Shown piece by piece: positions 27,329 to 36,455 of a stretch of DNA of 64,000 nucleotides. Source of the DNA: Bacillota bacterium. GTDB lineage: Bacteria > Bacillota > Clostridia > Christensenellales > SZUA-584. The stretch is from positions 1 through 64,000 of the forward strand of contig JAEZJG010000002.1 in the NCBI GenBank assembly GCA_023415795.1, written 5' to 3'. The position numbers and the translations under genes were made by a program. The notes beneath the pieces are model-generated. The model searched no databases. It saw only the letters and a list, made by a program, of their open reading frames with translations, and was not told the DNA's origin. Numbering within the stretch: position 1 is the stretch's first letter; the number at the start of each line of letters is the position of its first letter.

Positions 27329-27553
27329 TCAGTTGAATGCCGCCGGAAATATTTTAACCAGCTCGCCGCCGTGCAGTATGGATTCGACGCTGCAGCGTTT
27401 TCCGTCTACCACGACGATGCCCGCCATATCCACCGGAAACTTGACCTGCTTCAACACATCCGCAACCTTCTTGTCGTCACTGATTTCACACTGTACCACT
27501 TGCTTGGATATAAATCTGTCGAGTCCGCTTTTCAGCTTGAGTGTCACTGTCAT
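27329..27553 (-). CDS. MoaD/ThiS-like ubiquitin-fold small protein
   Basis: 74 aa with the beta-grasp pattern of sulfur-carrier proteins (VADVLKQVKFP, GIVVVDG, HGGELVKIFPAAFN). A true sulfur carrier ends in Gly-Gly; this one ends AAFN, so it is not an obvious thiocarboxylate carrier. The gene stands alone and no moe/thi genes are nearby. AGGAGA lies before the ATG. Function unknown. Confidence 0.6.
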   Translation of the reverse strand: MTVTLKLKSGLDRFISKQVVQCEISDDKKVADVLKQVKFPVDMAGIVVVDGKRCSVESILHGGELVKIFPAAFN

Positions 27554-27942
27554 ATCTGTCTCCTGTGCTGCCTTTAATTAAGTCTATATGGCATAGTATA
27601 CGCAGAGAATAATATCTTTGGTTCAAAAAACATAATGCAGTTATTCTATCGTGAAACAGATTGCAAAGTAAAGCACAATTTCCATAGATTATATTAAGTT
27701 TGTGTTACGTAAATTTATATATGAATATTTATATGTCTCGTACAAGGCGAACCAGAAACCAGAAACGCTTGCCGCCTAATACGAAATACTATTGCAGTTA
27801 TTATATTATATATAAATGTAGGAGCGGCACACCTGTTGCCTTTTTCTTCAGTTTGGCATTGGCAAACGGGTTCTTTTATAATATAATGCAAAAAGATATA
27901 AGCAGTTAGTAAAATTATACATCTCAGAACGGGAGCTAGTAT
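27554..27942. other. AT-rich intergenic region
   Basis: No gene supported; short frames here have no ribosome site or family features. It carries the promoter of the flippase gene at 27853-27882 and upstream sequence of the MoaD-like gene. Confidence 0.6.
27853..27882 (+). promoter_or_regulatory. Promoter of the flippase-mazG genes
   Basis: TTGGCA (27853-27858), 18-bp spacer, TATAAT (27877-27882), 60 bp before the ATG. Confidence 0.6.
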
Positions 27943-29574
27943 ATGACCAAAGGGCAAAAGAGTTTTGTGAAGGGCGCGGCAATCTTAGGTATTGCCGGAT
28001 TGCTCGTCAAGCTGATTGGCGCAGTATTTCGCATACCGCTTAGCAACATCATCGGAGCGGAGGGCATGGCTAGCTATCAGGTTGCCTATCCGATATACGC
28101 CGCATTAGTCGTCATATCCACCGCGGGGTTGCCCACAGCGATTTCGCGCATGGTCTCCGAACGCGTATCCGTCGGCGATTTTCGCAGCGCGCACAAGGTA
28201 TTTATCTCAGCTTTTAAGATTCTGCTGCTCATCGGTATCGTTTCCACTGTCGTTATGCTGGCTATTGCGGCACCGGTGGCGAACGCAGCGAAGATACCCG
28301 AAGCCAAGCTGTCACTGATGATGATAGCGCCGGCACTGCTTTTTGTTTCGCTGCTCTCTGCTTACCGCGGATATTTCCAGGGCATGCAGATGATGATGCC
28401 CACCGCGTTGACTCAAATTGTCGAGCAGCTGATTAAGCTGGCTGCCGGACTGTATTTTGCGTCAATCTGGTGGACACCCGAAGCGCCTCATCTGGGTGCG
28501 GCGGGTGCTCTGTTCGGCGTGTCTTTGTCTGAGGTGGTCGCGCTGGGTATTATCATCATTATGTACCACAGCAAGAAGCGTACCCTTAACGCGAATCAAC
28601 GGTCTCTTCCCCACGCCACATATCAGGCAAAGCGTTCCATATTAGCTGATCTAGCGATTATCGCGCTGCCGATCGCGCTGGGCGGCTGCATCATGCCGCT
28701 TGTGGGGGCTGCCGACACGTTCATCATCACGAATCAAATGGCCGGTATGGATTATTCAGCCTTTAATCCGCTCACCCCGAAAGCAAACTATGGTGTGCTG
28801 ACAGGCTTGGTGAATCCGCTGATCAACATGCCTGCCGTACTGTCTCTGGCACTGTGCATGAGTCTGGTTCCAGCTATCTCCGAGGCGAAGGCACTCAAAA
28901 ATCAGGATATGGTCAGCGCCCGCTCAGCGATGGGATTCAAGCTGGGGCTTCTTATCGGTCTGCCCTGCGCAGTTGGCATGTATCTGCTGGCAGAGCCGAT
29001 CATTCAGCTGCTGTATGCGTCTGACAAAATAACCGCTGCTGAGATCTCGGTTGCGGGCCAGCTGCTGCAAATACTCGCTATCGGCGTATTGTTTCTGACA
29101 ATGCTGCAAACCATGACCGGCATACTTCAGGGTTCCGGCCATCAGTTTGTTCCGCTGTTCAATCTACTCGTCAGCGCGGTCATCAAGGTGGTAATGAGCA
29201 TCGTTCTCATCCGCATACCCTCTCTCAATATAAATGGTGCGGCAATTGGAACGGTTGCGTGCTATGGGCTTGCCGCTGTGCTTAACTTTATTTATGTCGT
29301 CAAGCTGACCAAGCCGGATATACGCTTCTTTTCGGGCTTTGTAATGCCGCTGGTATCCACTGTAGCAATGGGAGTCGTCACTTATCTGGTATTCAAAATC
29401 ATGTCCGCCAGTCATGGCAACACTTCGTCGGTGCTTGCTGCTATACTGGCCGCTATGCTGGTCTACGTTGTTATGCTGTTCCTCACCGGATCGCTCAAAG
29501 AAGCAGATATGGAACACATCCCCGGCGGCGGCAAGATAACAAGGCTAATGAACAAACTGGGATTCTGGAGATAA
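27943..29574 (+). CDS. SpoVB/MurJ-type polysaccharide (lipid II) flippase family protein
   Basis: 543 aa with about 14 transmembrane helices, MVF/MATE-like fold (polysaccharide biosynthesis family). N-terminal KGAAILGIAGLLVKLIGAVFRIPL and the internal LLSAYRGYFQGMQMM and GILQGSGHQ motifs match the SpoVB/YabM/YtgP group, which move undecaprenyl-linked precursors across the membrane for wall or spore cortex synthesis. It lies 3 nt before mazG, the yabM-yabN order of Bacillus, so yabM is the closest positional counterpart. Confidence 0.9.
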   Translation: MTKGQKSFVKGAAILGIAGLLVKLIGAVFRIPLSNIIGAEGMASYQVAYPIYAALVVISTAGLPTAISRMVSERVSVGDFRSAHKVFISAFKILLLIGIVSTVVMLAIAAPVANAAKIPEAKLSLMMIAPALLFVSLLSAYRGYFQGMQMMMPTALTQIVEQLIKLAAGLYFASIWWTPEAPHLGAAGALFGVSLSEVVALGIIIIMYHSKKRTLNANQRSLPHATYQAKRSILADLAIIALPIALGGCIMPLVGAADTFIITNQMAGMDYSAFNPLTPKANYGVLTGLVNPLINMPAVLSLALCMSLVPAISEAKALKNQDMVSARSAMGFKLGLLIGLPCAVGMYLLAEPIIQLLYASDKITAAEISVAGQLLQILAIGVLFLTMLQTMTGILQGSGHQFVPLFNLLVSAVIKVVMSIVLIRIPSLNINGAAIGTVACYGLAAVLNFIYVVKLTKPDIRFFSGFVMPLVSTVAMGVVTYLVFKIMSASHGNTSSVLAAILAAMLVYVVMLFLTGSLKEADMEHIPGGGKITRLMNKLGFWR

Positions 29575-29577
29575 CGC

Positions 29578-31002
29578 ATGCACATTACCATTGCCGGGAT
29601 GAGCCCGGGCGGCCACATCAGCGACAGAGTATTAACCGCAGCAAGAGGCGCTAATGCTGTGGTTTTGCAGACCTTAGCCGCTGGCAATACCGACCTTGAT
29701 ATTGATCATGACACCTTGGACAGCCTGTATGAGGCTTCGGAGGATTTTGATGCGCTGACAGACAACGCCTGTGCGTTCCTGATGCGCGACGGTTTGCTGT
29801 TTATCACACTGGGCGATTACTGCTACAACCTCATCGCTGCTAAGCTCGTGCGCCGTGTACTGGATGACGGCGGAACAGTCAGCGCGATACCCTATGGCGA
29901 TGCTGCGCTCAGTGCCGCCTTCGCCGCCGGATTGATTGATGGCAGCTGCGGTGTCTGCATCCATTCCGCATCCTCATTCGAGCGCGTCAGCGATACCGGT
30001 CTGTCTCTCATCGTGAATGAGATTGACAGCCGTTACAAGGCATCCGATCTCAAGCTGAAGCTGTCCGGCAGCTACGGCGACGAGTATCAGGCGTTTCTGG
30101 TGGACACTCGCAGCGGAAAAGGCGAAAACATTTTGCTCTGTCAGCTTGACGGCGCGGCTTCATACGGTTATTATACTAGCGTGGTAATCGTTCCCTGTCG
30201 TTTAGTGAGCAAAAACCGCTTCCTGTTCGCGGATTTGGTGGATGTGATGGCGCGGCTTCGGTCTCGCAGCGGTTGCCCTTGGGACAAGGCTCAAACACAT
30301 GCCACACTGAAGCGTTATTTGATCGAAGAAGGCTACGAGGTTCTCGAAGCCATCGACGACGACGACATGGATGCTTTAGCTGATGAGCTGGGCGATGTGC
30401 TACTGCAGGTTGTGTTCCACGCTCGCATTGGCGAGCAGCAGGGCGAGTTCGACATCAACGATGTCACCACTGCGATCTGTCGCAAGATGATCTCCCGGCA
30501 CACCCACATATTCGGTGATGCAGTTGCGGAAACGCCGCAGGCTGTGGTGAACAACTGGGAACAGATCAAGAAGGAGGAGCGCGGTCAGCAGTCGCAGACG
30601 GATGTTCTCAGGAGCGTTCCCAAAAGCATGCCCGCACTGATGCGCAGCGGCAAGGTACAGCACAAAGCGGCGCATGTCGGGTTCGATTTCCCCGCAGTCT
30701 CATATGCTGTGGACAAGCTTCGGGAAGAATTATCCGAGGTGCTGGCTGAAAATGAGAAGGAAGCACTGGCCGAAGAGTGCGGTGATCTGCTTTTCGCGGC
30801 AGTCAACGTGGTTCGTTTGCTGGATGTAGAGCCTGAAACGGCGCTGCAAAAGTCGACTGACAAGTTTATCACAAGGTTTGCCCTTGTCGAAAGGCTGGCA
30901 ACGGAGCGCGGTATGGACATGCGTCAGTGCGGAATCGAAGTGCTCGATTCTCTCTGGGACGAGGCAAAGGTTATACTCCGGCAAAAAAGTACAACGCAGT
31001 AA
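29578..31002 (+). CDS. mazG: Nucleoside triphosphate pyrophosphohydrolase MazG with methylase-like N-domain (YabN type)
   Basis: 474 aa. Residues ~1-215 resemble a tetrapyrrole-methylase fold (ITIAGMSPGG, a degenerate SAM loop; GDYCYNL). Residues ~220-470 carry two MazG units; the first has the hallmark LRSRSGCPWDKAQTH, EEGYEVLEAI and ADELGDVLLQVVFHA with the EExxE/ExxD metal site, the second EELSEVL and EECGDLLFAAVNV. It cleaves NTPs to NMP and PPi, removing abnormal nucleotides. GGAG lies just before the ATG. Same order as Bacillus yabM-yabN. Confidence 0.93.
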   Translation: MHITIAGMSPGGHISDRVLTAARGANAVVLQTLAAGNTDLDIDHDTLDSLYEASEDFDALTDNACAFLMRDGLLFITLGDYCYNLIAAKLVRRVLDDGGTVSAIPYGDAALSAAFAAGLIDGSCGVCIHSASSFERVSDTGLSLIVNEIDSRYKASDLKLKLSGSYGDEYQAFLVDTRSGKGENILLCQLDGAASYGYYTSVVIVPCRLVSKNRFLFADLVDVMARLRSRSGCPWDKAQTHATLKRYLIEEGYEVLEAIDDDDMDALADELGDVLLQVVFHARIGEQQGEFDINDVTTAICRKMISRHTHIFGDAVAETPQAVVNNWEQIKKEERGQQSQTDVLRSVPKSMPALMRSGKVQHKAAHVGFDFPAVSYAVDKLREELSEVLAENEKEALAEECGDLLFAAVNVVRLLDVEPETALQKSTDKFITRFALVERLATERGMDMRQCGIEVLDSLWDEAKVILRQKSTTQ

Positions 31003-31079
31003 ACAGTTTGACAATTTGAGAGGGCCTAATTATTTCCGCCCGACAAACTCAAATATAAATATTCAGGAGGAAACATTAA

Positions 31080-31355
31080 ATGAACAAAACAGAATTAGTG
31101 GCAGCTGTTGCCGAAAAAGCTCAACTCTCTAAAAAGGATACCGATGCAGCCCTCGCTGCGCTGGTTGATGTAGTCGGAAGCACACTGGCAGACGGCGGCA
31201 AGGTTCAGTGGACTGGCTTTGGCTCGTTCGAACTCCGTCAGAGAGCAGCCAGAAAAGGCGTTAACCCGGCAACGGGCGCACAGATCGAAATCGCTGCCTC
31301 GAGCGCTCCGGCATTCAAACCCGGCAAAGCGTTCAAAGATATGGTCAGCAAGTAA
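31080..31355 (+). CDS. hup: HU family DNA-binding protein
   Basis: 91 aa, normal length. [14 protein letters not shown] start, the [18 protein letters not shown] beta-arm entry and FKPGKAFKD end are diagnostic. Dimeric nucleoid protein that bends DNA. AGGAGG lies 8 nt before the ATG; a terminator follows. Downstream of mazG, a common clostridial arrangement. Confidence 0.97.
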   Translation: MNKTELVAAVAEKAQLSKKDTDAALAALVDVVGSTLADGGKVQWTGFGSFELRQRAARKGVNPATGAQIEIAASSAPAFKPGKAFKDMVSK

Positions 31356-31385
31356 TTTGGATTAACTCATTCAATTATTGCACTC

Positions 31386-31416
31386 AAAAGAGCGCGGTTT
31401 TCATCGCGTTCTTTTT
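31386..31416 (+). terminator. Rho-independent terminator after hup
   Basis: GAGCGCG stem, 8-nt loop, CGCGTTC and TTTTT, about 30 nt past the stop. Confidence 0.88.
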
Positions 31417-31551
31417 ATATACCCATTAAAACGCTTTTCAGTTAATACAAGTTTAACATTGTTGCAGCTATTTTCATGGTATAGTTTATTATGAGGGATT
31501 ATAGACAAGACAAACAGCACGCTTAAATGATATTTCAAGGAGTTCCTCTTT

Positions 31552-32754
31552 TTGAAGAAGCGCAAAACGTCATTCAACGGTTTAAAAGTAATCGTACAGC
31601 ATATAATGCTTGCAATGTATTATGCTACATTCGGCTTATTCGTCAGGCTGCGCTATAATCTGCACCGCACTGATAACTCTCCCCTCCCCACGAAGGGACC
31701 CTACTTTTTGCTGGGCAACCACACAAACAATTTTGACGGTTTGTTTCTGCAATGCCTGATACCCCATCAGATCAAATTCGTGGTGACGGACGGCATGTTC
31801 AAGAAAAAGGCGCTCGCACGTTTGCTAAACCTTGTGGAATACATACCCAAACGCAAATCCGTCAGCGATATCGCCGCCATACGCCAGATCATAAACTTGG
31901 TAAAGAGAGGCAACATTATTGGTATATTTCCCGAGGGCGGACGCAACTGGGACGGTCAGACCGCGCCCATCACCCCTGCTACCTTTCGTCTCATCGAAAT
32001 GCTTAAAATACCTGTCGTCGTTGCCAACATACGCGGTGGCTATCTTTCGGAGCCGCGCTGGGCTGATAATAAGCGGCGCGGGCGCGTGGACGTACACTTA
32101 TCAACCGTCATCGAGGCGGGCAGCAACTTAAACACCCATCAAATCGAGAAGCTCATAACTGACGCACTGTCTCACAACGAATTTGACTGGCAGCTTGCTG
32201 TTCATTTGCCCTTCCATGGGCGTGGACTGATAAGAGGTCTGGAGCGGCTGCTTTACATTTGTCCCGCTTGCGAGGCGCTTGGCAGCATCACCTCCTCAGA
32301 AAAAGATGCGCGATGCAGTTCGTGCTACGCTCGGTTCACGCTCGACGAGTACGGATTCTTGCATACAGACAGCGGCATAATGCCCTCAGACAGGCTGGAT
32401 GTGCTGAATGGCTGGCAGCAGCAGCGCCTTGAAGCTTTGTTTGATGCCAGCCCTCAGAGCGCACGTCTGATGTTTGACGAAGGCGGCATATTGCTGTGTG
32501 CCCAAACTCGAACGGAACCGTTTAAGTGCATCGACAGCGGCAAAGCAATACTGACGCGCAAGCAGATCATCATCGGGCAATACAACTTTGACCTTGCGGC
32601 GATATCCGGCATTAATGTATATTTTAAAAGCCATCTGGAATTCAAATATCAATCCATCGATTATCGCATTGGCTTTCAAAGCCCGCACGTATCGGCCTAC
32701 AAATGGGAACGCGCAGTCGAAATAGCAAAGAAAAGAGAGACGTCTGAAGTATGA
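31552..32754 (+). CDS. PlsC-like 1-acylglycerol-phosphate acyltransferase with zinc-ribbon C-terminus
   Basis: 400 aa. Residues ~1-215 hold the acyltransferase core: GNHTNNFDG (the HX4D catalytic motif) and GIFPEGGRNWDG (EGxR substrate motif). Residues ~236-270 carry a CPAC...CSSC zinc ribbon, and the tail is alpha/beta of unknown role. It would acylate (lyso)glycerophospholipids at the membrane. The start is a TTG at 31552 with AAGGAG 9 nt upstream. It overlaps the next gene by ATGA, so the two are translated together, pointing to a shared lipid-related task. Confidence 0.85.
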   Translation: MKKRKTSFNGLKVIVQHIMLAMYYATFGLFVRLRYNLHRTDNSPLPTKGPYFLLGNHTNNFDGLFLQCLIPHQIKFVVTDGMFKKKALARLLNLVEYIPKRKSVSDIAAIRQIINLVKRGNIIGIFPEGGRNWDGQTAPITPATFRLIEMLKIPVVVANIRGGYLSEPRWADNKRRGRVDVHLSTVIEAGSNLNTHQIEKLITDALSHNEFDWQLAVHLPFHGRGLIRGLERLLYICPACEALGSITSSEKDARCSSCYARFTLDEYGFLHTDSGIMPSDRLDVLNGWQQQRLEALFDASPQSARLMFDEGGILLCAQTRTEPFKCIDSGKAILTRKQIIIGQYNFDLAAISGINVYFKSHLEFKYQSIDYRIGFQSPHVSAYKWERAVEIAKKRETSEV

Positions 32755-34235
32755 GTATGCAAACACCAGAAAACACAGCAGCCACCCCTAAAATACCAAT
32801 CGGTGTTAAGCTGGGCTACGGTATCGGAACACTGGGGTATGCTATACCCTCCCAGCTGTTATCCGGATATTTTCTGTTTTATTGCACCGAACTGCTGGGT
32901 ATTTCAGGTTGGATTGCTGGTTTCATCATTTCGATAAGCACAATATGGGATGCTATTACCGATCCTATTATGGGCTATATCTCTGATCATACCAATAATA
33001 AAATAATATTCGGACGTCGGCTATTTTACATTTTAATTGGGTCTATCGGGTTTGCAGCGGTCAGCTTTTTACTATGGCGTGTAGATCCACAGTTGCGCGG
33101 AGGCGATATCGGCAGCGTTAAGGTAATCTGGGTGGCACTTCTGTTAATACTATTCAAAACCTTCTCAACGGTATATACGACGCCCTATATGGCTTTGGGA
33201 GCAGAACTCTCCTCCGATTATAACGAACGCACATCAGTGCAGTCTTACCGAACGGCATTTTTCTTCCTCGGATTCTTATTCCCTTCCGTTATCGCAATGT
33301 CCACGTTCTTTCGACCGACTGAACTGTTTGGGGATGGACGGCTGAATCCCGAGGCGTATGCCACCATGGGCTGGGTATCATCAGTGATCGTTCTGGTTTG
33401 TGCTGCCGCTTGCTTAATACTCACATTCAAACACCGCATTATTTACTCAGTACCTAAGGCCAAAAGCAACCCGTTTAAAGGCATGTTCAAAGAACTTATC
33501 GAGGCGCTGAAGTTATCCGACTATCGCAACATCAGCCTGGCTTTGCTTTTTATTAATATGGCAATGTCAATAGTGATAGCGGTGGGTATGCACGTATTTA
33601 CCTATACTTTCGGGCTTAAAACCGGTCAGATTGCTATGGTGTTCGGTGCACTTTTTGCCACCGCGCTGCTTGCACAACCAGCATGGATCGCCATTGCGAA
33701 ACGCTTGGACAAACGTCATGCGCTTATCATCTGCCTGTATATTAACATTGCTGTTTCCTTTATATTTCTCGTTTACGTTTTTGCAAACGAGTGGGTTTCC
33801 GCTCACTTCATTTCAATTTTGCCTGCTGCTGTTCTTATGGGGTTTTCTATGGGCGGAAGCATCTCTCTTCCCTACTCGATGATCTCCGACACGATAGACA
33901 AGGATGCTTATGAGTCGGGCACACGTAAGGAGGGCATGTTCTACGGCTGTGCAACTTTTTTGTATAAGTTGTCACAATCCGCAGCTTTGTTTGTCATCGG
34001 CGCACTGCTTGATATCATTGGTTTTAAATCTAACTCTGTCCAAACGCCCGAGAGCATCCTGAGTTACGGTACAGCAACCGTACAGCCCTCTCATATCTAC
34101 TTGAAGCTCGGTCTGATACTGCCCATCGGGTTTGTGGTTTGCTTCTCCCTCGCCTTGTTTTTCGCAAGAAAGTATAAGCTGGATCGCGAGTCGGTTATCA
34201 GATACCAGCAGGAGATGGATAAGCGGCTTAAATAA
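32751..34235 (+). CDS. GPH/MelB-type MFS transporter
   Basis: 494 aa, 12 predicted membrane helices. Features of the glycoside-pentoside-hexuronide:cation symporter family: KLGYGIGTLGYAIPSQ start, WDAITDPIMGYISDHTN in the first cytoplasmic loop (the MelB cation-site Asp region), and FSMGGSISLPYSMISDTID in the middle loop. Annotated relatives take up sugars, but this one is cotranslated with a phospholipid acyltransferase. Animal MFSD2A, a MelB relative, moves lysophospholipids, so a lipid substrate is conceivable (inference). Its 3' end overlaps convergent ppx by 8 bp. Confidence 0.85.
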   Translation: MSMQTPENTAATPKIPIGVKLGYGIGTLGYAIPSQLLSGYFLFYCTELLGISGWIAGFIISISTIWDAITDPIMGYISDHTNNKIIFGRRLFYILIGSIGFAAVSFLLWRVDPQLRGGDIGSVKVIWVALLLILFKTFSTVYTTPYMALGAELSSDYNERTSVQSYRTAFFFLGFLFPSVIAMSTFFRPTELFGDGRLNPEAYATMGWVSSVIVLVCAAACLILTFKHRIIYSVPKAKSNPFKGMFKELIEALKLSDYRNISLALLFINMAMSIVIAVGMHVFTYTFGLKTGQIAMVFGALFATALLAQPAWIAIAKRLDKRHALIICLYINIAVSFIFLVYVFANEWVSAHFISILPAAVLMGFSMGGSISLPYSMISDTIDKDAYESGTRKEGMFYGCATFLYKLSQSAALFVIGALLDIIGFKSNSVQTPESILSYGTATVQPSHIYLKLGLILPIGFVVCFSLALFFARKYKLDRESVIRYQQEMDKRLK

Positions 34236-35118
34236 GCCCCAGACGCAGCTTTAAATACCCTTCTAGATTATCGCTGTCACTGACGATGATACGATCTGCC
34301 TTTGCTGCTTTCATGAATTCGGCGCACAGCATCGCACCGAACACGATCACATCCGCCTTCTTCTCTTCCAGCCCGATGAGCTGCTTGCGTTGCTCCTTCG
34401 TCTTGCTCATCAGCATGGCTTCGATAGCCGTAACCTGATCGAGACTAAGACTATGCCTGTGTACGCGCTGCGCGTCATACTCCGTCAGCTTCAGATCAAT
34501 AGCTGCCAGTGCCGTCGCCGTGCCGCCGATAGCGGTGTATGTAAAGCCCTTCGCTCCGGGTATGCCTGCGAATACGCTTCTGATATAAAGTCTCGCGGCG
34601 TCAAACGCTGCCGAGTCCGCTTCGTCGGCAGCAGGGAACATCTGGAGCAGACGTACGGTACCTATCTGGAAGCTGTGCTGGAAGGCGGGTTCTTGCATCG
34701 TGCCTGTCATCACCTCGGTGCTGCCGCCGCCGATGTCGTACATGCCGCCAAAGCCGTCTACGCAGCCCGCGAAGCCCAGCTGCGCCTCTCTGTCTCCCGA
34801 TACGATATCGATAGCAACGCCGCACTCCCGGCGGATATATTCAGTGAATTCGCTGCTGTTTTCCGCATCGCGCACCGCGCTGGTTGCAAAGCAAAGAAAC
34901 TCATCCGCCCCCTGCCGCTTACTTATTTCCAGAAACTCCAGCAGGGCACTGCGTGTGCGCTCCATTGCCGCCGGTACAATAACGCGCTTGTCCACCATGC
35001 CCTCGCCCACCCGAATGAGCCGCAACGTCTTATATTCCGCCACAACTGCTCCATTACATATCTGCGCTGTCATCAGTCTTGCCGAGTTTGTCCCGATATC
35101 CACCACTGCGTACTTCAT
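34228..35118 (-). CDS. ppx: Ppx/GppA family phosphatase (exopolyphosphatase-like)
   Basis: 296 aa, the short form with only the ASKHA-type catalytic module. Motifs: VVDIGTNSARLM (phosphate 1), FATSAVRDAENS, YDIGGGSTEV (phosphate 2) and GGTATALAAID. It hydrolyses polyphosphate or pppGpp; which one is not clear. The start at 35118 has GGAGG 7 nt upstream; the 27 in-frame codons before it lack a start signal. Located after divIC in the same direction, with a terminator between. Confidence 0.93.
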   Translation of the reverse strand: MKYAVVDIGTNSARLMTAQICNGAVVAEYKTLRLIRVGEGMVDKRVIVPAAMERTRSALLEFLEISKRQGADEFLCFATSAVRDAENSSEFTEYIRRECGVAIDIVSGDREAQLGFAGCVDGFGGMYDIGGGSTEVMTGTMQEPAFQHSFQIGTVRLLQMFPAADEADSAAFDAARLYIRSVFAGIPGAKGFTYTAIGGTATALAAIDLKLTEYDAQRVHRHSLSLDQVTAIEAMLMSKTKEQRKQLIGLEEKKADVIVFGAMLCAEFMKAAKADRIIVSDSDNLEGYLKLRLGLI

Positions 35119-35200
35119 AGCTGTCCTCCATTTGTGTTGTCCGCCAAGAATTATAGCATATCCTACGGGAGGAATCCCGCGTTGTCTGCAAAACGCCATA

Positions 35201-35223
35201 AAAAAAGCGCATTTGCGCTTTTA
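35201..35223 (-). terminator. Rho-independent terminator after divIC
   Basis: Minus strand: AAAAGCGC, 4-nt loop, GCGCTTTT followed by more T; 15 nt past the divIC stop. Confidence 0.85.
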
Positions 35224-35237
35224 AATGTTATACATAT

Positions 35238-35516
35238 CTATTTTTCAGTTTCTAATATCAGTTCGCCATCGTAAACCAAACCAAACTTCTGGCGCGCCTC
35301 GTTCTCTACATAGTCTTTGGTTTTGATATACTCACTTCTGTATTGCAGGCGAGAGATATCCGTCTGCATTTGTTCATATTGCTGTGTTAAAGCCTGCTGT
35401 TCCTCAAGAAGCTTGGATATATTAGCTTGCTGTGAAAAGATCGCAAAGCCAGTATAGGCCAAAAAGCAGGCCAGCATAATAAGCTTGAACCTCAGCTTGA
35501 TCTTCCTGTTTTTCAT
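35238..35516 (-). CDS. divIC: FtsB/DivIC family septum protein
   Basis: 92 aa: short basic cytoplasmic N-terminus, one membrane helix (~10-30), a coiled coil (~32-60) and a conserved end (Y.KTKDYVENEARQKFGLV) typical of DivIC/FtsB, which links division proteins DivIB and FtsL. GTGAGGGAA is the ribosome site. Its position near yabP-yabQ agrees with the Bacillus cluster yabP-yabQ-divIC. Confidence 0.9.
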   Translation of the reverse strand: MKNRKIKLRFKLIMLACFLAYTGFAIFSQQANISKLLEEQQALTQQYEQMQTDISRLQYRSEYIKTKDYVENEARQKFGLVYDGELILETEK

Positions 35517-35670
35517 GTTCCCTCACATTTATTGCGTGTTTGCACAAACGCTTTCGCGATTATCGCGGCTCTCTTTTATATACGCCGCGACAAGACCCAT
35601 TTAAAAATAATATCAATAGGAAGTCTCTTCGACGTATAGCCGCCTGACTCCTGCTTTCTGCCAGTAATTT

Positions 35671-36009
35671 TTAATCTTTTTTTGCAGTCCTTCGTTTCTG
35701 GCGATAGTTACTGAGCTTCTGAGCCAAAAAACCAAAGAACAGAGACAGACCCGCCATATATAGCGCGAAGCCCAGTGCCATGCCCACGAACGTGAACAAT
35801 CGCAGCTCACCCTGATTGGCGACAAACAAAGCCCCCATCACGATAAGCCCCAATGTAATGATAAACAGCACATCGAGCAGCACCGTGAGCCAGCGGCCCT
35901 TATTGACGGCTTTGCGGATATATCGGTATATATCATAGACAAAGCCTGCAACCAGCCCGCCATACAGCGTGATAATGAATATGTATATTTGCGGCGAAGT
36001 CGTCTCCAT
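35671..36009 (-). CDS. yabQ: Spore cortex biosynthesis protein YabQ
   Basis: 112 aa, about three or four membrane helices (IYIFIITLYGGLVAGFVYDIYRY; LLDVLFIITLGLIVMGALFV; FVGMALGFALYMAGLSL) and a basic tail. The GFVYDIYR motif is typical of YabQ, needed for spore cortex formation in the mother cell. AAGGAG precedes the ATG; 11 nt after yabP, so an operon. Confidence 0.9.
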   Translation of the reverse strand: METTSPQIYIFIITLYGGLVAGFVYDIYRYIRKAVNKGRWLTVLLDVLFIITLGLIVMGALFVANQGELRLFTFVGMALGFALYMAGLSLFFGFLAQKLSNYRQKRRTAKKD

Positions 36010-36020
36010 CGCGGCGCTCC

Positions 36021-36320
36021 TTACTTGAACACCCTCGAGAAAACGCCTCGCTTGGCGCGTTCCTCCTCATGGTCGGCATAATCGATGCTTTGTATTTTGC
36101 CGTCCACCACCAGCTGCCCCTCTTCAAGGTTCAGCTTGCTGATATGCAGATCCTCCCCCGTTATGGTGATAAATCCGTGGTTCGTGAGCAATATGACTTC
36201 GTTCTCATTGAAGCTGTCAACATCTTCAACGGCGGTCACCACCACCTTGGAGCGCGAATCAATGACCACCTTGTGGGGAGATTTGTTGACCGGTCTTTCA
36301 ATTGGTTCCTCAATATACAT
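36021..36320 (-). CDS. yabP: Sporulation protein YabP
   Basis: 99 aa. Conserved core SRSKVVVTAVEDVDSFNEN, ILLTNHGFITITGEDLHI and LNLEEGQLVVDGKI identifies the YabP/YqfC family; in Bacillus it is made in the mother cell and works with YabQ in cortex or coat development. AAGGAG is 11 nt upstream. The usual upstream S4-domain gene (yabO/rqcP) is not present. Confidence 0.93.
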   Translation of the reverse strand: MYIEEPIERPVNKSPHKVVIDSRSKVVVTAVEDVDSFNENEVILLTNHGFITITGEDLHISKLNLEEGQLVVDGKIQSIDYADHEEERAKRGVFSRVFK

Positions 36321-36455
36321 GACATAGGCTCCTTTTTTCTATAGTGCACAATAGAATATATGCACAGTCCAAGCCATGTATACTTGCATTGTTATGCGGA
36401 GGTATTAATCAACGTCAAAGTTCTCAATCTATCAAGGTGCTTGGTAACACCAATG

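Noticed and set aside
27700..27909. A 69-codon plus-strand frame
   Set aside because: No ribosome site, no recognisable features, and the flippase promoter lies within it.
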